In this document: piece after piece, positions 13,183-26,600 of the stretch
Layout: each line of letters starts with the position of its first letter
Position numbering within the stretch: position 1 is the stretch's first letter
Assembly: GCA_002104945.1 (NCBI GenBank)
Contig: MCFH01000062.1
Span: 1 to 64,000, forward strand
DNA: 64,000 nucleotides
Direction: 5' to 3'
Origin: Piromyces finnis
Taxonomy: Eukaryota; Neocallimastigomycota; Neocallimastigomycetes; Neocallimastigales; Neocallimastigaceae
The notes under the pieces: model-generated
What the model was told of the DNA's origin: nothing
What the model saw: only the letters and a program-made list of their open reading frames with translations
Database searches by the model: none
Position numbers and translations under genes: made by a program

Positions 13183-16100
13183 ATGACATATCGAAAATAC
13201 ATAATGTATATTATAGAAAAATTATCTTCTTAATCTTTCTTTTATAAATCAATATAATATATTTAATAACATTTTATAAATTATATTATATTTCATATAT
13301 CCTTATCATCAAAAGATATAGGGGGATATTATTTTTGATAGTTTACCTCTTTTCATTTGTTAATGCAGGAATTGGTAAAAATAATATTTATTAAAAAAAA
13401 AATACCTATTATTTACAGGAAAATTATTTTAAATACTAATATAATAAATAATTATTTAAAATATATCACTGTTATTAATAATAATAAAAGAAATTCTTCC
13501 ATGTCCAGAAAAGATTAATATAACAAATGTTAATTGTCTTGATGAATCTGATGCGATTGCTGATAGTTATTGTTTAAAAGGTTCATATATTTACTCTTTA
13601 CGACAAGATGGATCATCAATTTGTTATAATAAATTTAATAATATGGGAAATAATATAATTAAACTCAATGAAAATTCTATTGAATTTCTTAATTTTAATT
13701 CCATTAGTATATCAGAAAACGATATTTCAAATATTGCTATTATAAGTTGTAATACTAATAAAAGTGTTACATGCTTACAAACTTCGGGTATAATAAAAGA
13801 TAAGGATTCTAAATTTTATGGAATATCAAAAAATAATTCAATACCAAACTATGAAATGAACATTTCAAATACATCATGTATTTCCAATGTGGGAAATTTA
13901 ATTACATTTAATGAGACAGTAAGATTATGCTTGTCTGAGTCTATACATATCCCTTTAGCCAATTTTGAAGAGAATGATGCTTATTATATAATGGATAATA
14001 TTAATAACACTAAAAGTCCTTTTTTTAATAATGATATATCTGATGAAAAAATTCTAATTAAATCATTTCCTAATTATTTTATTAATTCTGTAAAAGGTAA
14101 ATAGTATATAGTATAGAATAACTAATTACAATACTATATATATTGTGCCTTAAATTAATGTTTAAACTCTTTAATTTATATTTAAAAAATATTAATACTT
14201 TATATTGATATACTTAGTTTTTGATAATGTTTATGTTGATTATAATACCTATATTATTACAAAAAATGTTTACAAGGGAATATTTTTAGATAAATGTTTC
14301 AATTGCATTTATGGAATTTGTAGTGGTCAAAAAACAAGTAGGATAAAAATATATAAAATATATTTATTACTTTGATTCCTTATTTAATCTTATAATCTTA
14401 TAAAAAACTCTTTTTTTTATTTTATTTTTTAAATTATGTATAAAAAGTTGAAACAAATTCATATTTATTCAAGTATGATTTAAAATCATCGGTTACCTAT
14501 GGTTATATATATACATTAACTAATGTCAACAATGGAACAGTTATTTCTGAAATTCCAATGGAACCATCCGTTAGAGCATTTATTATAAATGAATATTTTG
14601 ATTATAATAACTATACTTTGATGTATACTGATTCATATAATTATAATGTTGGTGTAATGATTAAAGATGAGCAATTTATGGATAAAAGTTTAAACGAATC
14701 AATATTGTATAGAACAAATCTATTTTACTGTCATTCTGGTATTTGTAGTACTACTCAAGGATTTATAAAATATTTAGATAGTGTTAGTAATACCATTATG
14801 ATTTCTTCATGTGATAGTATGTGTAAACCTATCACTAATGTTTATAATAGTTGTAATACCCAATATTCAGTTTATTATGATATAGGTTTAGAAAAATTCT
14901 TTTATTGTTCGAAACCTATTCATAAAAATGAAATCCTTCCCATAGATCTTACTACAAAAGATAAACCATTATCATTTCTTGTCGAATATGGAAATTCAAG
15001 TGTTGATACTGAACCAACCTTTTTTTTATTATTAACCGACAAAAATGGAAATTGCATTGGTTATTCAAATACAAGTAATAATAATAAAAAAAACATTCAT
15101 TTATTTTTAGATATTAACATTATATAACTATTGATATAAATATAATATTTTATAAATGTAAAACTTTTGTATTTATTTTTTATAGATAATAGTGGTCTTT
15201 TATTTGATTCAAACAATGATGGAAAAAATGAATTTCTAAAATGTAATAATAGATATTCTGGTTCTGGAATCGAAAACGAAATAATTCAGTGCACTCATAA
15301 AGATAATTTTAATGGGTATATAATAAATGCTTTAGGAAAAAATAATGAAGTAATTTTTTGTCAGAATAATCAATGCAAAATTACATCAGTTCAAAATGGT
15401 TACTTTTTAGGTGAAATAGGTTCATTAAATGAAAGAGTGTTAATTAAATGTAGAAATACTCAATGTAGTAATGAAAAACAAATAGAGTCTGATGAAACAA
15501 ATATTTGTTATGGTATTAATGGTCAAGTTGTTTTAAGTACAAATAATAAAGCGAGATATTGCAATGAAGGTAATGCTATTAAATTACAGAATAATGATAA
15601 CTATTTCACATTAATGAATGTTAATGCGAGAAAGACCTACCCATTAATTGAACCAGGAAATGATGTTATCATACTTAAAGTTTCAAAATATTCTGTAACT
15701 CAGTTAATCACTACTGATTCAGGTAATAAAAAAAAATTCTATCTTTATTAAATTTTAAAAGTTTCCTATTTGTAAATATAACTGTCGAAAAATTTATATA
15801 TCCAATTAGGTATAAGTTATGATTCCACTAATAATGAATTCAGTTTAGAATCTGATTGTTTAAGTAATGATTTAAAAAAATATTATTGTTCAAGTATTTG
15901 CAAAACATGTACCAACTATAAAGAAAAACATACCATTTATGATTCTCAAAACCAACCCGATATATGTAACTAAATAAATTATTTTTTAAAAATAATAGAA
16001 ATATATGAGTATGAAAACATTAAACTATTCAATATAAATTTACAGGTGATGATTTCGAAGGTGTAGTTGAGAGCGAGGAGGAAGAGACATCAATTGCTGA

Positions 16101-16215
16101 TATTGATGATGAATTTTTAAATTCTAGCAATTCCATTTCTATTTTAAAATCATTTAAATTACAAAATTATATTTTCTGCATATTTATTATTTTTATCGTT
16201 TTAAATATTATATAA
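13183..16215 (+). CDS. Secreted Cys-repeat, C-terminally anchored protein (8 exons, scaffoldin-like)
   Basis: Exons inferred: 13183-13205, 13322-13374, 13491-14096, 14218-14337, 14448-15074, 15186-15722, 15810-15965 and 16046-16215. All junctions keep frame, the first in phase 2 and the rest in phase 1, giving 763 aa. Exons 1-2 together create a clean signal peptide (MTYRKYIMGILFLIVYLFSF..NA), which supports the start. The body contains repeated two-Cys motifs (FYCHSGICS, IFCQNNQCK, IKCRNTQCS, ISSCDSMCK) spaced by Gly-Tyr turns such as NGYFLGEIGS. An acidic stretch and a hydrophobic C-terminal tail (YIFCIFIIFIVLNII) end it, indicating a TM or GPI anchor. The motif style resembles repeats of gut-fungal scaffoldin-like surface proteins, but this assignment is tentative. 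It may display or bind extracellular enzymes. Each domain exon is symmetrical (1-1), which favours exon duplication. Confidence 0.7.
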
Positions 16216-17581
16216 ATAAGAAAAGAATAGATTTTATTTTATTTTTTTTATTATAATAAAAGTAGTACTTATCAATTAAAGTTATTATCACAACATTACT
16301 ACAATTATTATAATTAAATATTTATTAGTTTATTCATTAAGCATGCATTTTTATTTTCAGTTTTCTTTTATACGTATATAAACAACTTATTTTTAAAATT
16401 TATAATTTAATCAAAAAAATAAATGAACTATAGTATATAATAATACATAATATATAAAAAGTATATATTATATATTATATTATGAAATTATATATAGTTT
16501 AAAATTTAATATAATATATAATACAATTACCCATAAGTTTAAAGTTTAATCATTTCTTTATATCGTAAAAAAAAAAAAAACGATTTTAATAGAAATATTT
16601 AAAAATAAAAAAATATTTTTCTAGGAATAATTATTGATTAATATTTCTTCATTTCCATAGTTAAAAATTTATTAAATATTATTTTTTAAAAATATTTTAA
16701 ATATTACTTTATTTCTCAATATATATTATTTTTTAATAATATATATTTTATTAATATCACTAAAAAACTACAATATATATATTTTTCCAACTAAATTTGT
16801 TTTTTAAAAAAAAAAATTAAAAGAATAAATAATTCATTTTTTTTAGAATGTTTTTTTTTTTTAAATAGAAATAAGAAATAATTAACTTTATTATATTTTA
16901 ATAATCATAATTAGAGTAATAATAATAATATATTTAATAATTTATATTTTCTTTATTTCCATTTATTTTCTTTTACTTTTTATTCTTTTTATTATAGAAT
17001 AATTGATTTTAAATACCAGAGACCGTCGTCTGTCTAGTTATGACATATTACTATAAATAACTTGAATTTTAATTTTATTAATTCAATCAATTTTTATTAG
17101 TTTGTTAAGTACTAAACTTTTTTAATTAAAATAATTTTTTAAAATTTTTTTGAATTTATGAGATTTTACCAAACAACAATTAAAAAAAAAAAAAAGATTA
17201 ATTTTATTAAATTTTAAAATATATACAATTTATATATTTTTTATTATATAATAAAACCTTTGAATTAGTAAAAGTTTTAACCTTTGTATTTTTTAATATT
17301 GATTAATGCAAAGAATAATATAATTAATATAAATTATTTATATCTTTATTATTAATTAATATTATATCAATATTATTACTATTAATTTCTTACTATTTTT
17401 AAATATAAAAAAAATATTTTTTAAAAGTAATTATTATTGTAATAATTAATTTTTTTTATAAAAATAAAAAAAAAAAAGTATAAAAGAAATAAAAAAAAAA
17501 ATCAGAAAACTATTCTTTATTTATTTTAAAAATTTTACTATTAAAAGTAATCTATTTTTTTAAAAAAAATTAACACGAACC
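16216..17581. other. Intergenic, no gene seen
   Basis: A/T-rich spacer upstream of the LRR gene. A TATA-like string (gtataaaag) lies near 17477, about 100 bp before the next start codon. A short less A/T-rich patch at 17018-17040 (agagaccgtcgtctgtctag) stands out in composition, but I cannot assign it. Confidence 0.5.
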
Positions 17582-18919
17582 ATGCAAGCATTAAAAAAAA
17601 AATTAATTATTGCAGCAACAACTGCTGTTTTATTTTTAGGATACAAGGTCAAAGCCTCTGATTGTGAATACTTGGAGAGAGCAATTAAATATATAAATGA
17701 TGACTTAAAGAATGCTTTTAAAATTGAAAAATGTTGTGATTTCAATGGTGTTCGTTGTGACGCTGATAAAAACATTCGTGAAATTAGAATTAACAATGTT
17801 AATACTACCAAAGATTTCAACGCTTTCCTTGAAAGAATTGCAAACATCCAAAACTTAACTTACCTTGATTTATCTAATGATAACATTCAAGGTTCTATAC
17901 CAAATTCCCTTTGTTCTATCAAAACTTTAAAAAATTTGTAGGTATTTTTTTAAGAGAGAAATAGACACATATAAGAGTTTATATATTTAAAAAAAAATTA
18001 TTATTATTTTTTCTATAATAAATGAGAAATTTAAAAATAAATAATATTATTATAAAAAGAGTCAGTATACTTACACAAAAAATGTTCATAGTATTAATGG
18101 TATATTATTTTATTATTAACAATTTATCAAGAAATTTATCCAAGAATAAGTTGACAGGACCAATTCCATATGAATGTAAAAACTTAGAAAACCTTGAACA
18201 ACTGTAAAATAATATATTAAAATAATATACATATATATATATAGAAAAAATTCGTATTTTATTTTAACTAAATTTAAAATAGTAATTTGGCAGGTAATAA
18301 GGATTTAACAGGTTATATTCCAGTCTTCAACAAAGTTAGAGGCTGTGCTTATAAAGATACTAACTTATGTGATGTTCCAAATTCATATTGTAAGAACGCT
18401 CCAAAGAATTGTACTGAAGAAGATTATAAATTAACTAATGCTATTAATGGTAATCCAGAAACAAACAGTAATACTTACTATGGTTCCGATACCAGAGAAA
18501 GAGATATTTCCCTCTATAATAATTACAATGGTTACAGTTACGGTTATACTGGTTACAATGATTACAGTAATTATGGAAATTATGATCTTAGCAATTACTA
18601 TGGTGGTAACACTGCTTATGGTTATGGTGATTGGAGTTACTATGATCCATCTTATGATAACAGTTACTATGATAATGGTTACTATGGTAACACTTATGGT
18701 TACGATAATGGTTATTATTACCCAACTGGTTATGATACTAGTTATTATGATAATGGTTACTATGGATCAAATTATGGTTACGGTAATTATGGATATGACA
18801 ACAGCGGTTATGGAACTCAAGGTCAATCACCATTTTTTTCTGATGCTCCACAAAAATACCATAGTAAGATTATTCTTTCAATTTTCGTTGTTTTATTATA
18901 TCTTTTAATAAGTCTTTAA
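17582..18919 (+). CDS. Secreted leucine-rich-repeat protein with Tyr/Gly/Asn-rich stalk and C-terminal anchor
   Basis: Exons inferred: 17582-17937, 18132-18203 and 18283-18919, all junctions in phase 2, giving 354 aa. Residues 1-25 are a signal peptide. A plant-type LRR N-cap follows (CCDFNGVRC), then plant-class LRRs: LTYLDLSNDNIQGSIP, LKNLNLSKNKLTGPIP and LEQLNLAGNKDLTGYIP. Splicing regenerates the L..L.L..N.L pattern exactly at both junctions, which strongly supports the model. The middle exon is 72 nt, that is one 24-residue LRR. A short Cys-rich segment follows, then about 130 residues rich in Tyr, Gly, Asn and Ser (for example YYDNGYYGNTYGYDNGYY). The hydrophobic tail (IILSIFVVLLYLLISL) is typical of a GPI signal. 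It is probably a cell-surface binding or adhesion protein; the ligand is unknown. Confidence 0.85.
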
Positions 18920-19498
18920 AAATTATATATTAAATAAAAACTGATATACAAAAAAAAAAAAAAAAATAAATAAAAAAATAAAAAATTAAATATTTAAAAA
19001 ATTATTAAATGATTAAAATAAAGGACTTAAATTTTTGTTATTAAATATGGCACTACTATGTATTGTTTGCTAATGAATGAAGAAGTATTTTTATTTATTA
19101 TTTTAGCATTTCTAATTCTTGTTTTTAAGCAATAACAGGAAAAAAAATTATTTTATCGTTTTTCATTTTTAATCTATTCAATTTTTATGAATATTTTTGA
19201 ATTTGAAATAGTGAGTTTGAAGACGTATAAAAGATTCACACCATTATGTAATTATATTGTTTAATTATTTGATAATACATATGATATAATAGGTATTAAT
19301 TTAAATATGTAGGTAATTAAATTGGAGAAGTGGTATGGTAATTTTTATGATAATTATTTTAAAACAAAATAATTAATATTATAATTATTAATAAGTATTA
19401 ATAGGAAGATGTATCTTTTTTATAATTGAACCTGTAAAAGAAATTCTTTGTAAATTTTTAAAAATATAAATCAATCAATCAATCAATCAATCAATATA

Positions 19499-19533
<35 letters not shown>

Positions 19534-19627
19534 GTAAATAAATATATAAATAAGTAAATAATTAGAAAGTGTAAAATAAAAGTAAATTTAAAAAAAAAAT
19601 CTTCAAAGAAAAAAATCGGTAATAATA
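18920..19627. other. Intergenic with simple repeats
   Basis: A/T-rich spacer after the LRR gene. It begins with a poly(A) run just past the stop codon and contains the TCAA and AAAT tetranucleotide arrays listed separately. No coding frame was recognised. Confidence 0.5.
19470..19562. repeat. Compound tetranucleotide microsatellite (TCAA)n-(ATAA)n
   Basis: About six TCAA units are followed by about fifteen AAAT/AAGT-type units with slips. It is a simple sequence repeat without coding content. Confidence 0.9.
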
Positions 19628-20017
19628 GTTTTTTATTACTATTTCTTAATAGCATTGAAATTTTATACAATAAAATGTGTTAATGTTACTACTCCAACGA
19701 ATTATAGGTTAAGTGAAATTAGTAAAAAGGAGGATAAGTAATGTTTTATTTGTTAAAGTAATAATAAATTTTGAATATATTTAAATAATAGTTATATAAT
19801 TTAAATTGAAGAGAAGGAAGTAGTGATATAAATACTAAATAGATATTATTTATTCATTTTTTTTAAATATTATTAAAGTATCATACAATTTAAATGTGAA
19901 GATTGTCCTTTTGGAAGTGGATGTTTAACTGAAGGTTGTAACTTTGGTGAATTTTTATGTCTTAAATATCTATGTATTTACCTTAAAAAAATATATATAT
20001 ATATATATGTTAAATAA
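19628..20017 (+). pseudogene. Possible remnant of a small Cys-rich secreted protein gene
   Basis: Two open segments in compatible phase look coding. Segment 19628-19737 reads ..IKCVNVTTPTNYRLSEISKKED. Joined at a gtaatg donor (19738) to an AAAG acceptor (19878), it continues IIQFKCEDCPFGSGCLTEG and CNFGEFLCLKYLC, then runs into a TA-repeat and a stop near 20015. The Cys spacing (C..C....GC....C...EF.C....C) is too regular for noncoding DNA. I find no start codon or signal-peptide exon upstream, so it is either a gene whose first and last exons I missed or a decayed copy. The family is not recognised. Confidence 0.35.
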
Positions 20018-20829
20018 AGAGATATTTTGTAAGCCATAAAAAAAGGGGGAAAACATTAGGAATTTTCTTTAATTATTTAATATATTATAAATCCAAAACT
20101 AAAAATAAAATATATTAATTATGAATATATTCAAAATAATAAATTAATATATAAATTTATTATATATTGTGTTTTGATTTTTAATTTTTAATTCCATGTC
20201 CTTTTTTTAAAAATTTAAAATTTTAATTTTCCATATATAAAACTTTATTTTATAATTTAATTTATTTTCTTATGTTAAGGTATGATATATGTTACACAAT
20301 CATCATGTAAAAATTAATTAATAAAGTTATGATATAAATATCTTAATTTATTAAAATCCATTAATTTTAATATTTAATATTTAATAGTATTAAAAAAAAA
20401 AATAATTAAATAAAAAATAAAATATTTAGTTTATTTAAAAAATATAAAATATTGCTTCTGGGATCATCTTTTTTTTTAATTGAATAATTGATGTATATAA
20501 TTGAAATAAAAGAGAAAAAAAATTTTTTAATGATAAAACTTTTCATATATTTTGATTACTATATTTAACAGTTTTTGTAAATCAGTTTGATATTCAAAAA
20601 AGATTTTCATTAATAATTAAATAAAAAATTTATTAACTTGAAATTTTAAAGTTTATTTATTATAAAATTAAAATTATGTAAAACAAAAAAAAAATCAAAT
20701 ATTTATAGTAAATAAAGTTTATAGAAAAAAATTTTTTTATTAATCTTTGCTTTTTTTATATAAATATATGAAAAATTCTTATTAATTTTTTCTTTTAATT
20801 TACAATTAAAAAAAATAATAATAAACAAT
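20018..20829. other. Intergenic upstream of the esterase
   Basis: A/T-rich DNA with no coding frame. A TATA-like element (ttatataaatatatg) at about 20756-20770 lies roughly 65 bp before the esterase start and is the best promoter candidate here. Confidence 0.45.
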
Positions 20830-21945
<1,116 letters not shown>

Positions 21946-22262
21946 ATTACTTAATTAGTAATTATGTCAATTAAATTAATGTAATTGAATAAATAGAAAT
22001 AGATAAAAATAGACGTATTGATAATTTTAACCTTATATTAATTATATTAATCATACCAAAACGAATAATATATTTAATAGATTATTAAGTAATTAAATTT
22101 CAAATATTAATATATTATTATTAATTGATTATATTATCTATTTAATATATTTTTTTTATATTTATATAGTGATATAAAAAAATCATTTAATTATTAATAT
22201 TGTTCTTTTTTTTTTTTTACTTCTTTGAAATAATTAAAAATAAACTTTAATATAAAAAAAAC

Positions 22263-22275
22263 ATCTTTTTATTTT
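22263..22275. repeat. 13-bp target-site duplication, left copy
   Basis: The string ATCTTTTTATTTT precedes the 5' end of the LINE and recurs directly after its poly(A) tail at 28015-28027. This is the expected footprint of target-primed reverse transcription. Confidence 0.75.
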
Positions 22276-22285
22276 TTATTTTATT

Positions 22286-22531
22286 CCTCTTGGGAACGTG
22301 CCTTCATTTATTTAATAAATGTAGTTTCTCAAGGGGGTCTACTCATGCTCATGGTACTGAGAGAGTAGAAAGAATTAAATCCAAGTATTGCGCAATGGAT
22401 GCTTGGTGCCCTCTTGGGTACGTGCCTTCATTTATTTAATAAATGTAGTTTCTCAAGGGGGTCTACTCATGCTCATGGTACTGAGAGAGTAGGAAGAATT
22501 AAATCCAAGTATTGCGCAATGGATACTTGGT
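22286..22531 (+). repeat. Two 124-bp tandem monomers at the 5' end of the LINE
   Basis: Unit 1 starts at 22286 and unit 2 at 22410. They are near identical (cctcttggg(a/t)acgtgcc ... gcgcaatggat(g/a)cttgg). A shorter, degenerate third copy is visible at about 22557-22590 (gctcatgatactgagcgaac against gctcatggtactgagagagt). Tandem 5' monomers act as promoters in some LINEs, for example mouse L1; a promoter role here is inference. Confidence 0.85.
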
Positions 22532-23636
22532 TAGTCTTTATTTGGAAATATTATTAGGACTAAGCTCATGATACTGAGCGAACAGAGTTGATAATTTGAG
22601 TGTTAGTTGTTATATCATATATCCCTTACACCTTCAACTTATTTTTTAGATAGTAGTTGCTTTAACAACTTTTATAACATATTATTTTAAACTTAAAATT
22701 GTTTGATTCGGTAGTATTAAATACTGATTTTGAATATTTCTTGATTTCATTTTTATTTTAGCTTTCATCGATAATTTGTTATCCCAGTTTACTACTTATT
22801 CTCTTTGTTCTTTTATTCCTTTTTTATTCTTTATATGTTGATTAGTCAGATAGTTTTGTTTTTTCAGTTAGTTGGTTATTCCTTTCATTTATTCTTGAGT
22901 TTCGTGTGGGGTGCAGCTTTCATTACTATAATCATATTTAATCTTTTATTTTTTCTATTTTTATTATTTTCGAGGGGCGCGGCTTTTTTTATTTTTCCTT
23001 TATGATTTTATATGATTCTAGTAATATCTTTTTTTATCTCTTATTTTTTTGTAACTCTAGATTTTCCAAGGAATCTCTTTTCTACTAACATTCTTTTGTA
23101 TACTTTTTCTATCTCTTTTCTATATATATATATTTCTTATACTTTATATTATATGTATATTTATATATCTGTATAACTTAATTAGGTTTATTATGGACTA
23201 TTATGGTAAGTATTAACACCTTTTTTTCTTTAACATTTCTATTATCAAAGCTTCTATCCTGGAAAATCAAGTATTCTATTTTTATATTAATCAACACAAT
23301 ACAATAATCATCCAATAAATTATACAATTCTTATTAATATAAAGAGCTTTCAAAATACAGTTATAATACAGAAATCCAAAGTGATAGATATTCAAAATTT
23401 ATCTTCCCGTTTAAAGTCTTCAGTAGAGTTAGAACTAAGTTTGTCAACAACTTAGCCACTTTTCCAGTTATAAATTTAAAATATTGTTTGACAAATAATC
23501 CACTTGCTATATAATATATCCGTCTTTACTATTATTATTTTTATTTTACTATATATTTTATTTCATTATCTTATTTATATCATTATATCAATACTTCAAA
23601 CTATTAATATCTATTGTCATAATAAGTTCTTTCAAA

Positions 23637-26600
23637 ATGAACAATACCAATTGTACTGTACCTACCTTACGACGTGGTCTTCGTTTCTTCGGATCTAACT
23701 CCAATAAATCATATCTAATTTTTATCCATGATCTTAGTTCATGGTCAAAACAACGACTAATGGAATTTCTTTTAAAGGACATTCAACCTTTCAATGATAT
23801 TCTTCAATCCCTCACCAAAAAATATTCACAATCACTCGGTATCTATTTCATTCTTAAAGTCAATGGAAAATGTCCGCTTAAAGCCATGTTACTTATACAC
23901 TCACTTTCTGAAAAACTCCCAATCTCTAGTAAAATATCTTGGAAATTCATTGATAAGCTCAAAAACAATAGATCATGCAAAAACAAACGATCTATCAAAT
24001 CTACTACTGGTCCACTCTCTGACGATTTCTATTTTAGTCATCTAAGCTCTAATGCTTCCTTTTTCAACTTATGTACTTGTTGGAACATCAATGGTTGGAA
24101 CCCGGAGAAAAAGGACGGTGTTTTATACTTCATCTCTGTTTTCAAACCTGTATGTGTCTGTCTTCAAGAAGTAGGTAACAGCCAATTCCTCTGTGGTAAT
24201 GCAATTTCCTCCCCATGCCTACCGAACTATAAACCAGTACACAGACGTGCTAATCCTAAAGTTCCAGGTATGAGAGGACTTTACATTGGTGTTCATAATT
24301 CTTGTTCCTTTACTCCTGAACCTCTTCTATATAAGTACATCATTTCAGTTACAATATTGTCATTTTGGAACCAGAGATGTACCATTGGTAATATTTACTT
24401 CCCGCAAACTAGATGGCCGGATGCTAGATTAATTGCCTTTGATGAACTTGATAAGTGGTTAACAACGCATAACAAATTCAACCACCCAGCTATCCTTGTA
24501 GGAGACTTTAATATGTCAGCTATTAAAATCAAATCTTATATATCACAACACTTCCCGGATTGGACTATGGCTGAGTTAACTGGTAATAATTTTACCTGGG
24601 AAAAAGGATCTAAATCTTCATGCATTGATCATATTATATACAACAAAGCTATGACAGAACACATAAACAAATCTTCAGTTTGTGAAGTTTTCCACGATGT
24701 TTCTGATCACAAACCGATCCTTGTGTCTTGTAAAAAAGACTCTTCGGATGGTTTCAAAAAGCCTAAGAAGACCTTTAAGTGGTCAAGTCATATCTGTAAC
24801 ACAAAGTGTTCTGACATTCTTACTAGTAATCGCTTTGCTGTTCTAGCTTCCGAGCTTGAAGCTAATTGTGATAGCCTTTCGGCTGACGATATGGTTTCAA
24901 GATTTTTAGATACTTCCAAAACTATAGGTAAAGAAATAAAAGCCATTGTGCCTGCAGATTTAAAAGGTCCAGCATTCCATTGCCCTCAATACATCAAAAA
25001 CTTATCACATGAAAAACACCTGGCTTACAAAAATATTAAGCCCCTTTCAGATTGCGCTGACATGGAAAATTATCTTAACCAGTTCTCCATATACCAAAAT
25101 CTATGTAATACCATCAAAAAGGTTAAGAGCAAATTCAGATCCAATCTCTATAAAGCTAATATTGTTTCTATCGGTAAACATTTTATTGATAAAAGCTTTA
25201 GACAAGGTTGGAAAGGCCTTAAAAAACTTGCCAAACCAAGTTATTCGTCCTCCCATGTTTCAACTATTAAGGACAAGAATGGCAAGGATTTATTTACTCC
25301 TCAAGAACAATTAAAACGTTGGGCTGAACATTATGAAAATCTTGCATCTGATGTTACAAATCACAGCTTAAATCGTGGTTACTGGGAAAGAGCCTTCCAA
25401 TTCAACCATATCAATCAAATAGCATGGGATATAAATGGTCCCATTTCTATTGAGGAAATTAGAAATGTTGTTCTGTCAATGAAGAATAACAAGGCTCCAG
25501 GTCCCGATGGTATCCCAATTGAATTTTTCAAAGCTTTCTTTTGTAACGAAGAACTGGAGAAAGAACATAAGTCTGCTGGAAATTGTCTTAAATTAATTTT
25601 TAATAAAATCTGGAATGGTTCCTTTCCTTTGAAATGGAACTCTGCTTCCATTGTTTCTATTCCAAAGAAAGGCGATCTCTCAGACTGTAATAATTATCGT
25701 GGTATTTCTCTCATCAATGTAGGTCTTAAAATTATTTCAAAAATTGTAACTAATAGAATTTCAAAGTATGCTCTTTCTCATAATTTTATAAGACCTGAGC
25801 AATTTGGTTTTCGCAATAAAGAAGAATGTATTAGCTTATTTATTTCCATTAGAGAAATCTGTCAAAGAAGGAAATTTAAAGGAAAAGCCACTTATGTCGC
25901 CTTTCTAGACCTTAAAAAAGCATACGACTCAGTTCCTATTTTTAATATCCTTACAAAGTTATATAAATTAGGTATACGTGGTAAATGTTTTGATTTTCTC
26001 AATAATCTCTACTCTACCTCTAAAGCTCGTGCACGTTTCTTGGATATGCTTTCCAATGAATTCCCTATAAACCGTGGTGTAAGACAAGGATGTCCTCTTT
26101 CTCCTATACTGTTTAACCTCTTTATCAATGATATTTTAAATAAATGTGAAAGGCTTGGAGTTAGCTTAGGTAATAAACGTTGTTGTGGTGGCCTTTTCGC
26201 TGATGACATTGTTTTGATTGCTCCTAGTAAGAAGAACCTTCAAAAGATGCTCAATCTAGTCCTTGATTGGGCTAATTTAAATGAAATGTCTTTTGGAATA
26301 AATAAATGTGCAACTATTGTTGTTAAACCTATCAACTTTAATAGATCCCCTAGTTATGTCGACCCAACATTTTACATCGGTATGTACTCGATTCCAAAGG
26401 TTTCTTGCTATACTTATCTTGGAATCCCATTCGACGAAGATCTTTCTTTGACTCCTATTCTGTCTAATATGTACAAAAAAGTTCAGAATTCTTTATTCTC
26501 TTTTAAGAACTTCCTCACCAACAATTGTGTTCCTATTGGCTTAAAAAACATAGTAATTCATTCTTATATTTTAAGCAAAGTCTCTTATTATGCTCCTTTG

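Noticed and set aside
17018-17042. Less A/T-rich patch as a possible tRNA or other RNA gene
   Set aside because: No cloverleaf or A/B-box pattern could be drawn around it; too short.
22805-23005. Hydrophobic 66-aa frame in the LINE 5' region, as a possible ORF1
   Set aside because: Phe/Leu-rich by T-rich composition, with no nucleic-acid-binding or Cys-His motif of LINE ORF1 proteins, and it is too short.
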